NCBI GenBank assembly: GCA_001874335.1
Contig: MPDE01000003.1
Coordinates: forward strand, 124,001 to 188,000
Source of the DNA: Bacteroidetes bacterium MedPE-SWsnd-G2
GTDB taxonomy: Bacteria; Bacteroidota; Bacteroidia; Flavobacteriales; Flavobacteriaceae
Length of the DNA stretch: 64,000 nt
Direction: 5' to 3'
Numbering within the stretch: the first letter of the stretch is position 1; each line of letters begins with the position of its first letter. The notes beneath the pieces were generated by a model. It saw nothing but the letters and a program-made list of their open reading frames with translations, made no database searches and had not been told where the DNA came from. The position numbers and the translations under genes are program-made. Positions 56,026-63,209 of the stretch are shown here, piece after piece.

Positions 56026-58056
56026 TTGTCAAAGTCTATTACACTTATTCTCTTTTGTTTATGTCTTCAATTTCATGAAAATGGTTATGGACAAAAATTA
56101 AAAAAAGAGGATAGCTTATCCTTCTATCTAAGTTACTTAGGTAATAACAATACATATACTTTAAAACAGCAGAGTGGTTTTGCTAGTAAAGCGAACCAAA
56201 TAGCTGCAGCCTCCGGCTCCGATTCCTTGAATATTGATGTTAAATTGAAACTATCGGAGTTTTATGAATCTAATGCGGATTCTTTGGGTAAAGAATTTAG
56301 AGCTATAAATTTTGACAACATCCCTTTGGCCAAACGAAAGAAAGACACCCTGTCTCTAGCTAAAATTTACTTCAATTTAGGAGATTATTATAAAAAATCA
56401 GGTGTAAGTGATTCGGCTTATATTAATTATTATGAAAGCGAAAAGTTATATCAATCCCTGAAAAAGAAGTATGAACTTTCAATTGTTTTATTGAATTTGG
56501 CGGTAATCCAAAAAAACGAGAAAGACTTTTTAGGATCTGAAATAACTTCTGTTGAAGGGCTTAAATTACTTGAAAGTTTAGTAGAAAATAATAATATCAG
56601 AAAATACAAGTCTTTTTTTTATAATAATTTAGGCTTGGTGTTTAGTCATTTAGAAGAATTTGATGAAGCTATAAAATACCATAATTTAGCCTTGGGTGTT
56701 AAGCGTAAAATGACAGGTAATACTACAAGAACTATTAATAACTCTAAGAATAACTTGGCTTTGAGTTATAAAATGGCTGGGAAATATGAAGTTGCAATAG
56801 ATATTTATTCTGAAATTTTAGAAGATAAAAACTTAAAACTTAAAAGACCTGATTTTTACGCCTTGGTTTTGGATAACTACGCTAATGCGCTTTACCTCAC
56901 CAATAATTACTCTCAATTACCAGAATTGTATTTAGAAGCTCTGCATATTTGTGAGGAAAAGAAATACGAGTACAACTCTATTATTATCAATCAACATTTG
57001 GCTGAGTTTTACCACGGGAAGAAAGAAAAAGACTCGGCACTGCATTACGCCTATAAGGCAAAGAATATTTCTGAAAAATATCACAATGATGATTTGTTAA
57101 ACTCTTTGTTTTTATTAGCTAAAATTGATGACGAGCATAAAGCTGTGGAGCATTATAACGCTTACATAAAGCTGAGTGATAGTCTCCAGAAAAACGAAAG
57201 ATTAATTCGTAATAAATTCACGCGAATTGAATATGAAACTACCAAAATTGAAGCCGAGAATGAACGAATAACCAAAGAGCGTTTATATCTCGTCTTGTTA
57301 TTAATTGTGCTTGGGGTAATCTCATTATTTGTATATATAATAATTATGCAGCGTACAAAAAACAGAGAGCTGCAATTTGTACAAACACAGCAAGAGAATA
57401 ATGAGGAAATTTATAACCTGATGCTATCCCAACAAGATACGATTGATGAGGCTAGAGCGAACGAAAAAATTAGAATTTCCGAAGAGCTTCATGATGGTAT
57501 TTTGGGACGTTTGTTTGGGACGCGTTTAAGTTTAGATAGTTTGAATTTTTCAGAAGGAAAAGAAGCTGTAAAAAATAGAATAACCTATATCAATGAACTG
57601 AAAAATATAGAGCAAGATATTAGGAAAATATCTCATGATTTAAACACCGATTTTGTTTCAGGTTCAGGTTTTATGGATATCGTATCTGAGATGATTGATA
57701 AGCAGTCGCAAGCATATGGCTACAAGGTTGAGTTTTATCATACCGATGATATTCATTGGGATGAAGTGCCAAATAAAACTAAAATTAACATGTTTAGGAT
57801 ATTGCAAGAATTGATGCAAAATATTTACAAACATGCCGAAGCTAGCCTTGTGAAAATTAGCATTGAACTAAAAAATAATGTAATTTGCCTATGTGTAATT
57901 GATGACGGTGTTGGATTTGAAATTTCCAGAAGCAAGAAAGGAATAGGTATAAAAAACATAACTTCTCGTGTAGAACAAATTGACGCCCAATTACAATTAC
58001 ACTCCCAAATCGGTAAAGGAACTGAAATTAAAATAATGGTTCCATATAGAAAATAA
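56026..58056 (+). CDS. TPR-containing HisKA_3 sensor histidine kinase
   Basis: A 676-residue kinase starting at TTG 56026. The signal peptide (about 1-22, ending GYG-Q) leads into a periplasmic TPR region (about 100-390), with repeats such as YFNLGDYYKKSGVSDSAYINYYESEKLY and YNNLGLVFSHLEEFDEAIKYHNLAL. A single membrane helix follows (about 423-443), then a coiled linker. The HisKA_3 domain carries His489 in RISEELHDGILGRL, and the HATPase domain (about 585-675) has ELMQNIYKHA, DDGVGFE and GIGIKNI. The cognate regulator begins 4 bp later. The ligand is unknown; the preceding small lipoprotein is one candidate. Confidence 0.93.
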   Translation: MSKSITLILFCLCLQFHENGYGQKLKKEDSLSFYLSYLGNNNTYTLKQQSGFASKANQIAAASGSDSLNIDVKLKLSEFYESNADSLGKEFRAINFDNIPLAKRKKDTLSLAKIYFNLGDYYKKSGVSDSAYINYYESEKLYQSLKKKYELSIVLLNLAVIQKNEKDFLGSEITSVEGLKLLESLVENNNIRKYKSFFYNNLGLVFSHLEEFDEAIKYHNLALGVKRKMTGNTTRTINNSKNNLALSYKMAGKYEVAIDIYSEILEDKNLKLKRPDFYALVLDNYANALYLTNNYSQLPELYLEALHICEEKKYEYNSIIINQHLAEFYHGKKEKDSALHYAYKAKNISEKYHNDDLLNSLFLLAKIDDEHKAVEHYNAYIKLSDSLQKNERLIRNKFTRIEYETTKIEAENERITKERLYLVLLLIVLGVISLFVYIIIMQRTKNRELQFVQTQQENNEEIYNLMLSQQDTIDEARANEKIRISEELHDGILGRLFGTRLSLDSLNFSEGKEAVKNRITYINELKNIEQDIRKISHDLNTDFVSGSGFMDIVSEMIDKQSQAYGYKVEFYHTDDIHWDEVPNKTKINMFRILQELMQNIYKHAEASLVKISIELKNNVICLCVIDDGVGFEISRSKKGIGIKNITSRVEQIDAQLQLHSQIGKGTEIKIMVPYRK

Positions 58057-58060
58057 TATT

Positions 58061-58732
58061 ATGAGTGAAGTAATTAAAATACTAATGGTTGATGATCACC
58101 CCATGATCATAGAAGGGTATCAAAATACGCTGTTAGCAACCAAGCACGACGATCAAGACCTACAAATAGAAACGGCTAATAATTGCGATACAGCAAATCA
58201 ATTAATTAGAAAAGCAGGAAGAACAGAAGCCTATGATGTTTGCTTTTTTGATATTAGTTTGCCAGCCTCCCAAGATGGGAGTATAGCCTCTGGTGAAGAT
58301 TTAGCTATTATTGCTCGAGAAGAGTTACCCAATGCTAAAATCATTATCCTAACCATGTTTAATGAATCCTATAGGATTCATAATATTATAAAGTCGATAA
58401 ACCCAGATGGGTTTTTGATTAAAAGTGATTTAACTTCAAGTGAATTGGCTGAAGCTTTTCAGCAAATATTAAAATCTCCACCGTATTACAGTAGTACGGT
58501 TAATAATTATCTTAAAAAATCGATTACATCAGATATTTATATTGACGATATAAATAGAAAAATACTCCATTTGCTTTCTCAAGGTATAAAAACTAGGAGT
58601 TTAAAAGAATATATCGATTTATCTATGAGTGCAATAGAAAAGCGCAAAAAACATATGAAATTGTTGTTTTCGGTCACTGATGGTAAGGACGAATCTCTAC
58701 TTAATGAAGCGAGACAGAAAGGGTTTTTGTAG
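58061..58732 (+). CDS. Response regulator with divergent NarL-like DNA-binding domain
   Basis: A 223-residue regulator. The receiver (about 5-140) has Asp11/Asp12, phosphoacceptor Asp64 (CFFDISLPAS), Thr (IILTM) and Lys (FLIKSD). The C-terminal helical region reads DINRKILHLLSQGIKTRSLKEYIDLSMSAIEKRKKHMKLLFSV (about 165-208), a degenerate LuxR-type helix-turn-helix. It is the cognate partner of the TPR kinase 4 bp upstream. The three downstream modules, each with paired inverted repeats in front of a -7 box, are the most likely targets; this is inferred from position. Confidence 0.9.
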   Translation: MSEVIKILMVDDHPMIIEGYQNTLLATKHDDQDLQIETANNCDTANQLIRKAGRTEAYDVCFFDISLPASQDGSIASGEDLAIIAREELPNAKIIILTMFNESYRIHNIIKSINPDGFLIKSDLTSSELAEAFQQILKSPPYYSSTVNNYLKKSITSDIYIDDINRKILHLLSQGIKTRSLKEYIDLSMSAIEKRKKHMKLLFSVTDGKDESLLNEARQKGFL

Positions 58733-58801
58733 ATTAATGTGTTAAAGTTTACGGGTTTTACGGTATGAGTATGCCTCTGGATGTCTTAATACTGTTGAGT
58801 A

Positions 58802-58840
58802 TTACGGTTTTTCCGCATCAGGTTTACGGTTTTTCCGTAA
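58802..58840 (+). promoter_or_regulatory. Paired inverted-repeat operator, module 1
   Basis: Site A is TTACGG-TTTTT-CCGCAT (58802-58818); site B is TTACGG-TTTTT-CCGTAA (58824-58840), a perfect 6+6 palindrome. Centres are 22 bp apart. The usual -33 TTTG is absent (AACC at 58839-58842), and site B abuts that position. Confidence 0.75.
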
Positions 58841-58861
58841 CCATTTCTTAATTGTGAAGTA

Positions 58862-58869
58862 TATCTTTG
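58862..58869 (+). promoter_or_regulatory. -7 element TATCTTTG, module 1
   Basis: Exact TAnnTTTG match, 21 bp after operator B. Transcription probably starts near 58874. Confidence 0.7.
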
Positions 58870-58873
58870 AGAT

Positions 58874-58988
58874 GTCAACAAATTAATTAATCCCTCCCTT
58901 AGGAGATTTCGTTGAATTAATAGCTAAAAAGTAACAAGCCTAATTATAATTACATGCACGTGATTATTATTAGGCTTAGTTTTATTTT
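58874..58988 (+). ncRNA. Predicted small RNA, copy 1
   Basis: About 115 nt. The 5' hairpin is closed by UCAAC (58875-58879) with GUUGA (58911-58915), extended by AAAU/AUUU with a bulged C. It holds CCCUCCC (58892-58898), which can also pair locally as CUCC/GGAG. After a linker with AAUUAAUAGCUAAAAAG comes the terminator stem (58936-58953 with 58960-58977, one mismatch), loop AUGCAC, then a T-rich tail. The start is inferred from the -7 box. Confidence 0.7.
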
Positions 58989-59066
58989 AGGCACTTCTCT
59001 ATTTGAAAAAAAACTATCTTTTTAACTTCTTTGATTTTCGTTCAAACCTGCTATGAATGCTGTGTT

Positions 59067-59105
59067 TTGCGGTTTTTCCACATTAAGTTTGTGGTTTTTC
59101 CGCAG
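59067..59105 (+). promoter_or_regulatory. Paired inverted-repeat operator, module 2
   Basis: Site A is TTGCGG-TTTTT-CCACAT (59067-59083); site B is TTGTGG-TTTTT-CCGCAG (59089-59105). Centres are 22 bp apart. No -33 TTTG is present at 19 bp from the -7 element. Confidence 0.72.
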
Positions 59106-59126
59106 CTATTTTAGGTTTAAAGCACA

Positions 59127-59134
59127 TATCTTTG
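59127..59134 (+). promoter_or_regulatory. -7 element TATCTTTG, module 2
   Basis: Exact TAnnTTTG match, 21 bp after operator B, as in copies 1 and 3. Confidence 0.7.
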
Positions 59135-59138
59135 AAGT

Positions 59139-59270
59139 GTCAACAAGTCAAATAAGAATTAATTAATCCAAATAATAATCTCCCAATTTAGACCGGTTGA
59201 ATTAATAGCTAAAAAGAACAAACCGAATAGTAAATCTTGTGCAAAAGATTACTATTCGGTTTTGTTTTTT
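59139..59270 (+). ncRNA. Predicted small RNA, copy 2
   Basis: About 132 nt. The 5' hairpin is closed by UCAAC (59140-59144) with GUUGA (59196-59200), continuing through GUC/GAC and AAAU/AUUU. It holds CUCCC (59180-59184). The linker AAUUAAUAGCUAAAAAG matches copy 1. The terminator stem (59220-59238 with 59245-59262) has 14 perfect pairs, a bulged A and 4 more pairs; its loop is GUGCAA, followed by TTTTTT. Confidence 0.7.
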
Positions 59271-59370
59271 AAAAGCTTTCGTGAATGAGGTGTGAAATAA
59301 TAAAATTTCAAAAATAAACACCTAAATCCCAACTTTTATAAACGTGTTAAGCCTTTGTGAGTACTGTGTT

Positions 59371-59409
59371 TTGTGGTTTTTCCGCAACAAGTTTGTGGTT
59401 TTTCCGCAA
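59371..59409 (+). promoter_or_regulatory. Paired inverted-repeat operator, module 3
   Basis: Both sites are TTGTGG-TTTTT-CCGCAA (59371-59387 and 59393-59409), with centres 22 bp apart. No -33 TTTG is present. Confidence 0.75.
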
Positions 59410-59430
59410 CAATTTTATCATTAAAGCATA

Positions 59431-59438
59431 TATCTTTG
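59431..59438 (+). promoter_or_regulatory. -7 element TATCTTTG, module 3
   Basis: Exact TAnnTTTG match, 21 bp after operator B. Confidence 0.7.
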
Positions 59439-59442
59439 AAGT

Positions 59443-59541
59443 GTCAACGAAACATTTTATCCCTCTAAAATATCGTTGTATATATAGCTAAAAGTACAAA
59501 CCCGAAAAACTAGTGCATGAGTTTTTCGGGTTTTGTATTTT
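59443..59541 (+). ncRNA. Predicted small RNA, copy 3
   Basis: About 99 nt, the shortest copy. The 5' hairpin is CAACG (59445-59449) with CGUUG (59474-59478) and an inner stem AUUUUA/UAAAAU around loop UCCCUC (59460-59465). The linker UAUAGCUAAAAG is conserved. The terminator stem AAACCCGAAAAACT (59498-59511) pairs perfectly with 59520-59533; its loop AGUGCAUG contains UGCA. Confidence 0.7.
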
Positions 59542-59628
59542 ATAGTACTATAAAACTAAGCTTTACAAGATATAAAAGGGTGAATTAAATCTAAAAAAAT
59601 TGTAAATTTCCGTACTATAAGATTTTAA

Positions 59629-60105
59629 ATGAAGGTATTATTTCTTTTGGCGTGTTTGTTTTGCTTATCCTCATGCAATTATTTTGATAAAAAGAAAGTG
59701 TACTCAGAAGATTTACTAGAGGAGGAATTAAGGACTTTTAATTGGAATGAGGTAGATGAGTATCCCCTCTTTAAAAGTTGCGATCAAAAGGCTGTAAAGC
59801 AAGTAAAAAAGCAATGTTTTGAAACTACCCTTCGCAACCACTTAAGTAATCGATTTTCAAATTATAATATTGTTGTTTCTGAAGATGTATCTGATACCAT
59901 TGTTTTGAAATTACTTATTGATAAGTATGGTAGTTTATCTATTACTGATATAAAATGTAAACCGACTACTCGGGATCAAATCAATGCTATAGATAGTTTG
60001 TTAGTTGAAAGCGTTAAGGGATTGCCGGAAATATATCCAGCAATAAAAAGAAGTCAAGAGGTTTCAACCTTATTTCATTTACCAGTTTATCTTGAGATCA
60101 GGTAA
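59629..60105 (+). CDS. Lipoprotein of unknown function
   Basis: A 158-residue lipoprotein with lipobox CLSSC (Cys16). The mature part starts NYFDKKKVYSEDLLEEELRTFNWNEVDEYPLFKSCD, and a C-terminal region (about 65-158: LRNHLSNRFSNYNIVVSEDVSDTIVLKLLIDKYGSLSI) resembles a TonB C-terminal-like alpha/beta domain. No partner is obvious. It begins after the small-RNA modules and converges with the beta-barrel-like gene 2 bp away. Confidence 0.75.
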   Translation: MKVLFLLACLFCLSSCNYFDKKKVYSEDLLEEELRTFNWNEVDEYPLFKSCDQKAVKQVKKQCFETTLRNHLSNRFSNYNIVVSEDVSDTIVLKLLIDKYGSLSITDIKCKPTTRDQINAIDSLLVESVKGLPEIYPAIKRSQEVSTLFHLPVYLEIR

Positions 60106-60107
60106 TC

Positions 60108-60986
60108 TTATAACTTAAACTTATACCCTAAATTTAAATTTACAGGAAAGTTGCCTTGATTGTCGAAAAACAAAGCGAACAATTCATTATAGCCTAGAGT
60201 AATATAGCCTTTCTCGCCAACTTTAAAATCGGCACCTATACCAAATATCATTGGCACATCAAATGAAGATTCGCTTTTGTGATTGGTGATTAACTCACTA
60301 TTCTCATTCAAATAAACTTCAGTCGAGCTACTAAAATTAACAGTTGCTAATTTTAAATTCCCATAGAGATTAAATTTAGATCCGTTTATAAATTTGAAGC
60401 GGTAGGCTAAAGCAATTTCAAAGGTTTGATAGTCTAATTTGTCAGCTTCAAAGGTTTGTTTCAGTTGTAAAAATCCAGAATGCCTTGAAGTGTCGTAGTT
60501 CTCACTAACCTCTAATTCGGCACCTAAGGTAGGTGCAAAGCTATTTTCAGGGTTTTCTACAAAAGGGCTATTAGTTGCTCCAGCAAAAACGCCTAAATTA
60601 TAATGTAGTTTTCTTTTTGAGTTTTCGGGAGAGTAGGTTGCATCTACGATGGCGTTATACTCCTTGAAAAATTCGGCTAAAGCAAACAACGTGAATTTTA
60701 AATTGTTGACAGATACCCCAGAACCTTCTGTAAGGGTTGCTAAGGTTGCTTTAAATTCTTCTTGAAATCCATTATCTGTTTTTGTGTTCAGTAATTCAGA
60801 TATATTATTGTCAGAAGTTTTTACAAAATAGCGATACTCATTATTTGTTGTTGTCCAAAGTAAATCTAAAGCACCACTAATCTCTTCGGTTAATGTTAGA
60901 TTTTCATTTTTAACCTCATAAGATTTTTGAGCAAAATTAGTCGTGAAACACAGTAAAAAAAATAGGAGTAAAGCTTCTTTTTTCAT
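60108..60986 (-). CDS. Secreted beta-barrel-like protein
   Basis: A 292-residue exported protein. The signal peptide (about 1-19, ending TNFAQ) is followed by a mostly alpha-helical N-terminal half (about 25-120) and a beta-rich C-terminal half (about 125-292) ending in NLGYKFKL with aromatic alternation, typical of an outer-membrane barrel. No named family is recognised. It lies 54 bp after the GT2 gene on the same strand and may share its transcript. Confidence 0.7.
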   Translation of the reverse strand: MKKEALLLFFLLCFTTNFAQKSYEVKNENLTLTEEISGALDLLWTTTNNEYRYFVKTSDNNISELLNTKTDNGFQEEFKATLATLTEGSGVSVNNLKFTLFALAEFFKEYNAIVDATYSPENSKRKLHYNLGVFAGATNSPFVENPENSFAPTLGAELEVSENYDTSRHSGFLQLKQTFEADKLDYQTFEIALAYRFKFINGSKFNLYGNLKLATVNFSSSTEVYLNENSELITNHKSESSFDVPMIFGIGADFKVGEKGYITLGYNELFALFFDNQGNFPVNLNLGYKFKL

Positions 60987-61040
60987 TTTGTTAGGATATG
61001 GTATTTAGGTCATTGGACGGTTGAAATATACAACAAAAAA

Positions 61041-62162
61041 CTAGGTTTTAAAGTTTCTTCCTTTCCATTTATAGGTCATGAAAAGGGATATTGATGCTAC
61101 AACAGTTACAAAAATAGGATAGAGCAAACTACACCACATATAGTGTTTCAATGTGGCTTTGGCTTTAAAAAATATAGCCGTTTTGTGCAAAAGGTATAAA
61201 TCGATGCTCCACTTTAAAAGAAACACCTGGAAAAATAAGGCGAATGAAGATTGTTCGGTTAGAGCCAAAACTAAAGCCATAACTACCGTTGCATTCATCA
61301 AGAAAACGGTTAAACCTATAAATTTAGGAACCCAATAGTTGTATTTGCTTGTTTTTGAGGCCCATCTTAAACGCTGATTGATTAATTCGCTAACTGTTGC
61401 TTGAGCATTGGTTTTAACAATGGCGTGTTCATATTTTAGATATACTGCAGACGCTGTGTTAACCGCCTTTTGAAGCATGAATATATCATCTCCGCTGGCT
61501 ATATTTTCATTGCCAGAAAATCCGTTAACGTTTGTAAACCAAGATTTTCTATATCCCATATTAGCACCATTACATAAAAAGGGTTGACCAATACCAAACC
61601 CACCAATAGTCACACCTTGTAAGCTGAGAAAATCTAATTCTTGAAACACATTTAGCAATTCTGGTTTACTCATATATTGTACGGGACCGGCAATTAAATT
61701 TGAGTCGGTTTTTTGGATGCATTCATCAAAGCATTCTAACCAGTTTTCTGGTAGAATACAATCTGCATCCGTGGTTAAAATCCAATCAAAATTTGCGATA
61801 GAAATTGCGGTTTGAATGGCGTCTTTTTTAGGCGAATTAGTTTTCCGTTCATTTGAAATGACTTTTAAATCTAATTCGGGGTGAGTTGAGCTAAACATAG
61901 ATACGATGCTTTGCCACCCGTCAGAAGATTCATCATCTATAAGTATTATTTCAAATTGTTTATTTGGGTAATGCCAATTAGAAATGCTTTTTAGGAGTTC
62001 TGGTAAATTTTGAGCTTCATTTCTAAAAGGGATGACAATAGAAAAGGTAGATGTGGGTGTTAATCCTTTTAATTGATTTGGTTTTACAGCATCAAAGCCT
62101 ATGCTCAATTTAAAAACGAGAATAAGGTAAACTAAAGTTGTTGCTAAGAGTAAAACGGTTAT
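61041..62162 (-). CDS. Family 2 glycosyltransferase with unusual start
   Basis: GT2 enzyme with STFSIVIPFRNEAQNLPELL, IDDESSD, TTDADC and the QxxRW-type QRLRWASK, plus C-terminal membrane helices. The first ATG/GTG/TTG is a TTG at 62108, but the open frame continues upstream and encodes a hydrophobic segment (ITVLLLATTLVYLILVFK) that matches the N-terminal helix usual in this family. I therefore extend to ATA 62162, which overlaps the upstream TAA as ATAA. The true start may be ATA, a nearby ATC, or the TTG at 62108. The adjacent flippase-like gene suggests a lipid-linked sugar role. Confidence 0.78.
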   Translation of the reverse strand: MTVLLLATTLVYLILVFKLSIGFDAVKPNQLKGLTPTSTFSIVIPFRNEAQNLPELLKSISNWHYPNKQFEIILIDDESSDGWQSIVSMFSSTHPELDLKVISNERKTNSPKKDAIQTAISIANFDWILTTDADCILPENWLECFDECIQKTDSNLIAGPVQYMSKPELLNVFQELDFLSLQGVTIGGFGIGQPFLCNGANMGYRKSWFTNVNGFSGNENIASGDDIFMLQKAVNTASAVYLKYEHAIVKTNAQATVSELINQRLRWASKTSKYNYWVPKFIGLTVFLMNATVVMALVLALTEQSSFALFFQVFLLKWSIDLYLLHKTAIFFKAKATLKHYMWCSLLYPIFVTVVASISLFMTYKWKGRNFKT

Positions 62163-63133
62163 GATAGAGATTCTTTATTATGGAGTTTAAAATTTAGTAC
62201 AAAAACGCTTCCTATTATGCTTGGTATAACATAATTTAAAACCCACATGAGCATTATAATAGATAGTGTAGTTAATTCATCTACACCGATTACTGAAAAC
62301 AAGAAAACAGCTAAGCTACCTTTCACAACTACTTCTAAAAGTACTATTGATGGAATTATAGATGAGAAAAAATACATTGATGAAATTGCTACCATTGCTT
62401 CAAAATACCCTTTTTCAGTTTCAAATATCCGCAGTAAATAGTAAAACTGAAATGTAAAGCAGGCATATTTTAGAAAAGCCATTAAAAAGGTTTTCTGAAC
62501 AATTGGTTTAGGTAAACTCGTAAAAAAACGAATGAGAGTTTTAAGAGAGTAGCCTTTTACTTTTATGTCATTTTGTTTTAAGTAAAAATACAAACCACCA
62601 ATAATAACCAAGGCAATAACAGAAAAAACTATAATATTTTCATGTTTTAACTCTACACGATTTAATCTGGCAAATGCTAAAGTTCCTAAAACGCCAAAAA
62701 TTGTAGTCATACTCATTTGGGCAAAATGACCTAATCCATTTAGCTTAATTATTGAGCCTCTATCTTCCGAAGGATAATTTATAGCTTTAGCTCCATATTC
62801 TCCAACTCTATTTGGAGTTAGTAAAGAAGCCGTCATTGATCCTAAGCATTCTGCAAAGGCCTTTTTAAAAGGAATAGGCTTTAGATAAGAGACTAAATTC
62901 TGCCATTTTAAAATTTCAAAAGTCCAGTTTAAAACACTTAATGAAATGATTATTAAAATATGCTTTGTAGAGAATACGTTATTCGTTTTTAGCAATTGCA
63001 AAAACGCATTAAAATCTAAGTCTTCATTGTTAACAATTCTATTGTACATAAAATAAAAAGCACCAAGCACAATGCCTATTTTTACAAGCACAAAAAAGAA
63101 ATGTTTAGTTTTGTGTGAACTGGTTGAAGCCAT
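62159..63133 (-). CDS. LPG synthase transmembrane-domain (flippase-like) protein
   Basis: A 324-residue protein with about eight membrane helices matching the lysylphosphatidylglycerol synthase transmembrane (UPF0104/AglD-like) family: LNWTFEILKWQNLVSYLKPIPFKKAFAECLGSMTASLLTPNRVGEYGAKA (about 67-116). These proteins are thought to flip or bind lipid-linked substrates. It has no LPG synthase catalytic domain. Its stop overlaps the presumed start of the GT2 gene, so they probably act in one pathway. Confidence 0.85.
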   Translation of the reverse strand: MASTSSHKTKHFFFVLVKIGIVLGAFYFMYNRIVNNEDLDFNAFLQLLKTNNVFSTKHILIIISLSVLNWTFEILKWQNLVSYLKPIPFKKAFAECLGSMTASLLTPNRVGEYGAKAINYPSEDRGSIIKLNGLGHFAQMSMTTIFGVLGTLAFARLNRVELKHENIIVFSVIALVIIGGLYFYLKQNDIKVKGYSLKTLIRFFTSLPKPIVQKTFLMAFLKYACFTFQFYYLLRIFETEKGYFEAMVAISSMYFFSSIIPSIVLLEVVVKGSLAVFLFSVIGVDELTTLSIIMLMWVLNYVIPSIIGSVFVLNFKLHNKESLS

Positions 63134-63209
63134 TTTTTAGTTTCAAGTAAAATTGGATTAAAAGCAATACTAAATTGTAATATAACGTACAAATTAACAA
63201 TTATATACC

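Larger units (their letters stand above)
58733..59628 (+). repeat. Three tandem operator/small-RNA modules
   Basis: About 900 bases without a protein gene, filled by three diverged copies of one module (operator pairs start at 58802, 59067 and 59371; periods 265 and 304 bp). Each copy has two 17-bp inverted repeats, 21 bp, TATCTTTG, a GTCAAC start region, a conserved AATAGCTAAAA linker and an intrinsic terminator. Spacer sequences between copies are unrelated. Spacing of operators and -7 is identical to the base in all three, which indicates selection. Confidence 0.85.

Noticed and set aside
58802-59541. Repeats at 58-59 kb as a CRISPR array
   Set aside because: Repeat periods are 265 and 304 bp, copies are diverged, and each contains operators, a -7 box and a terminator. 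There are no short identical repeats with uniform spacers and no cas genes.
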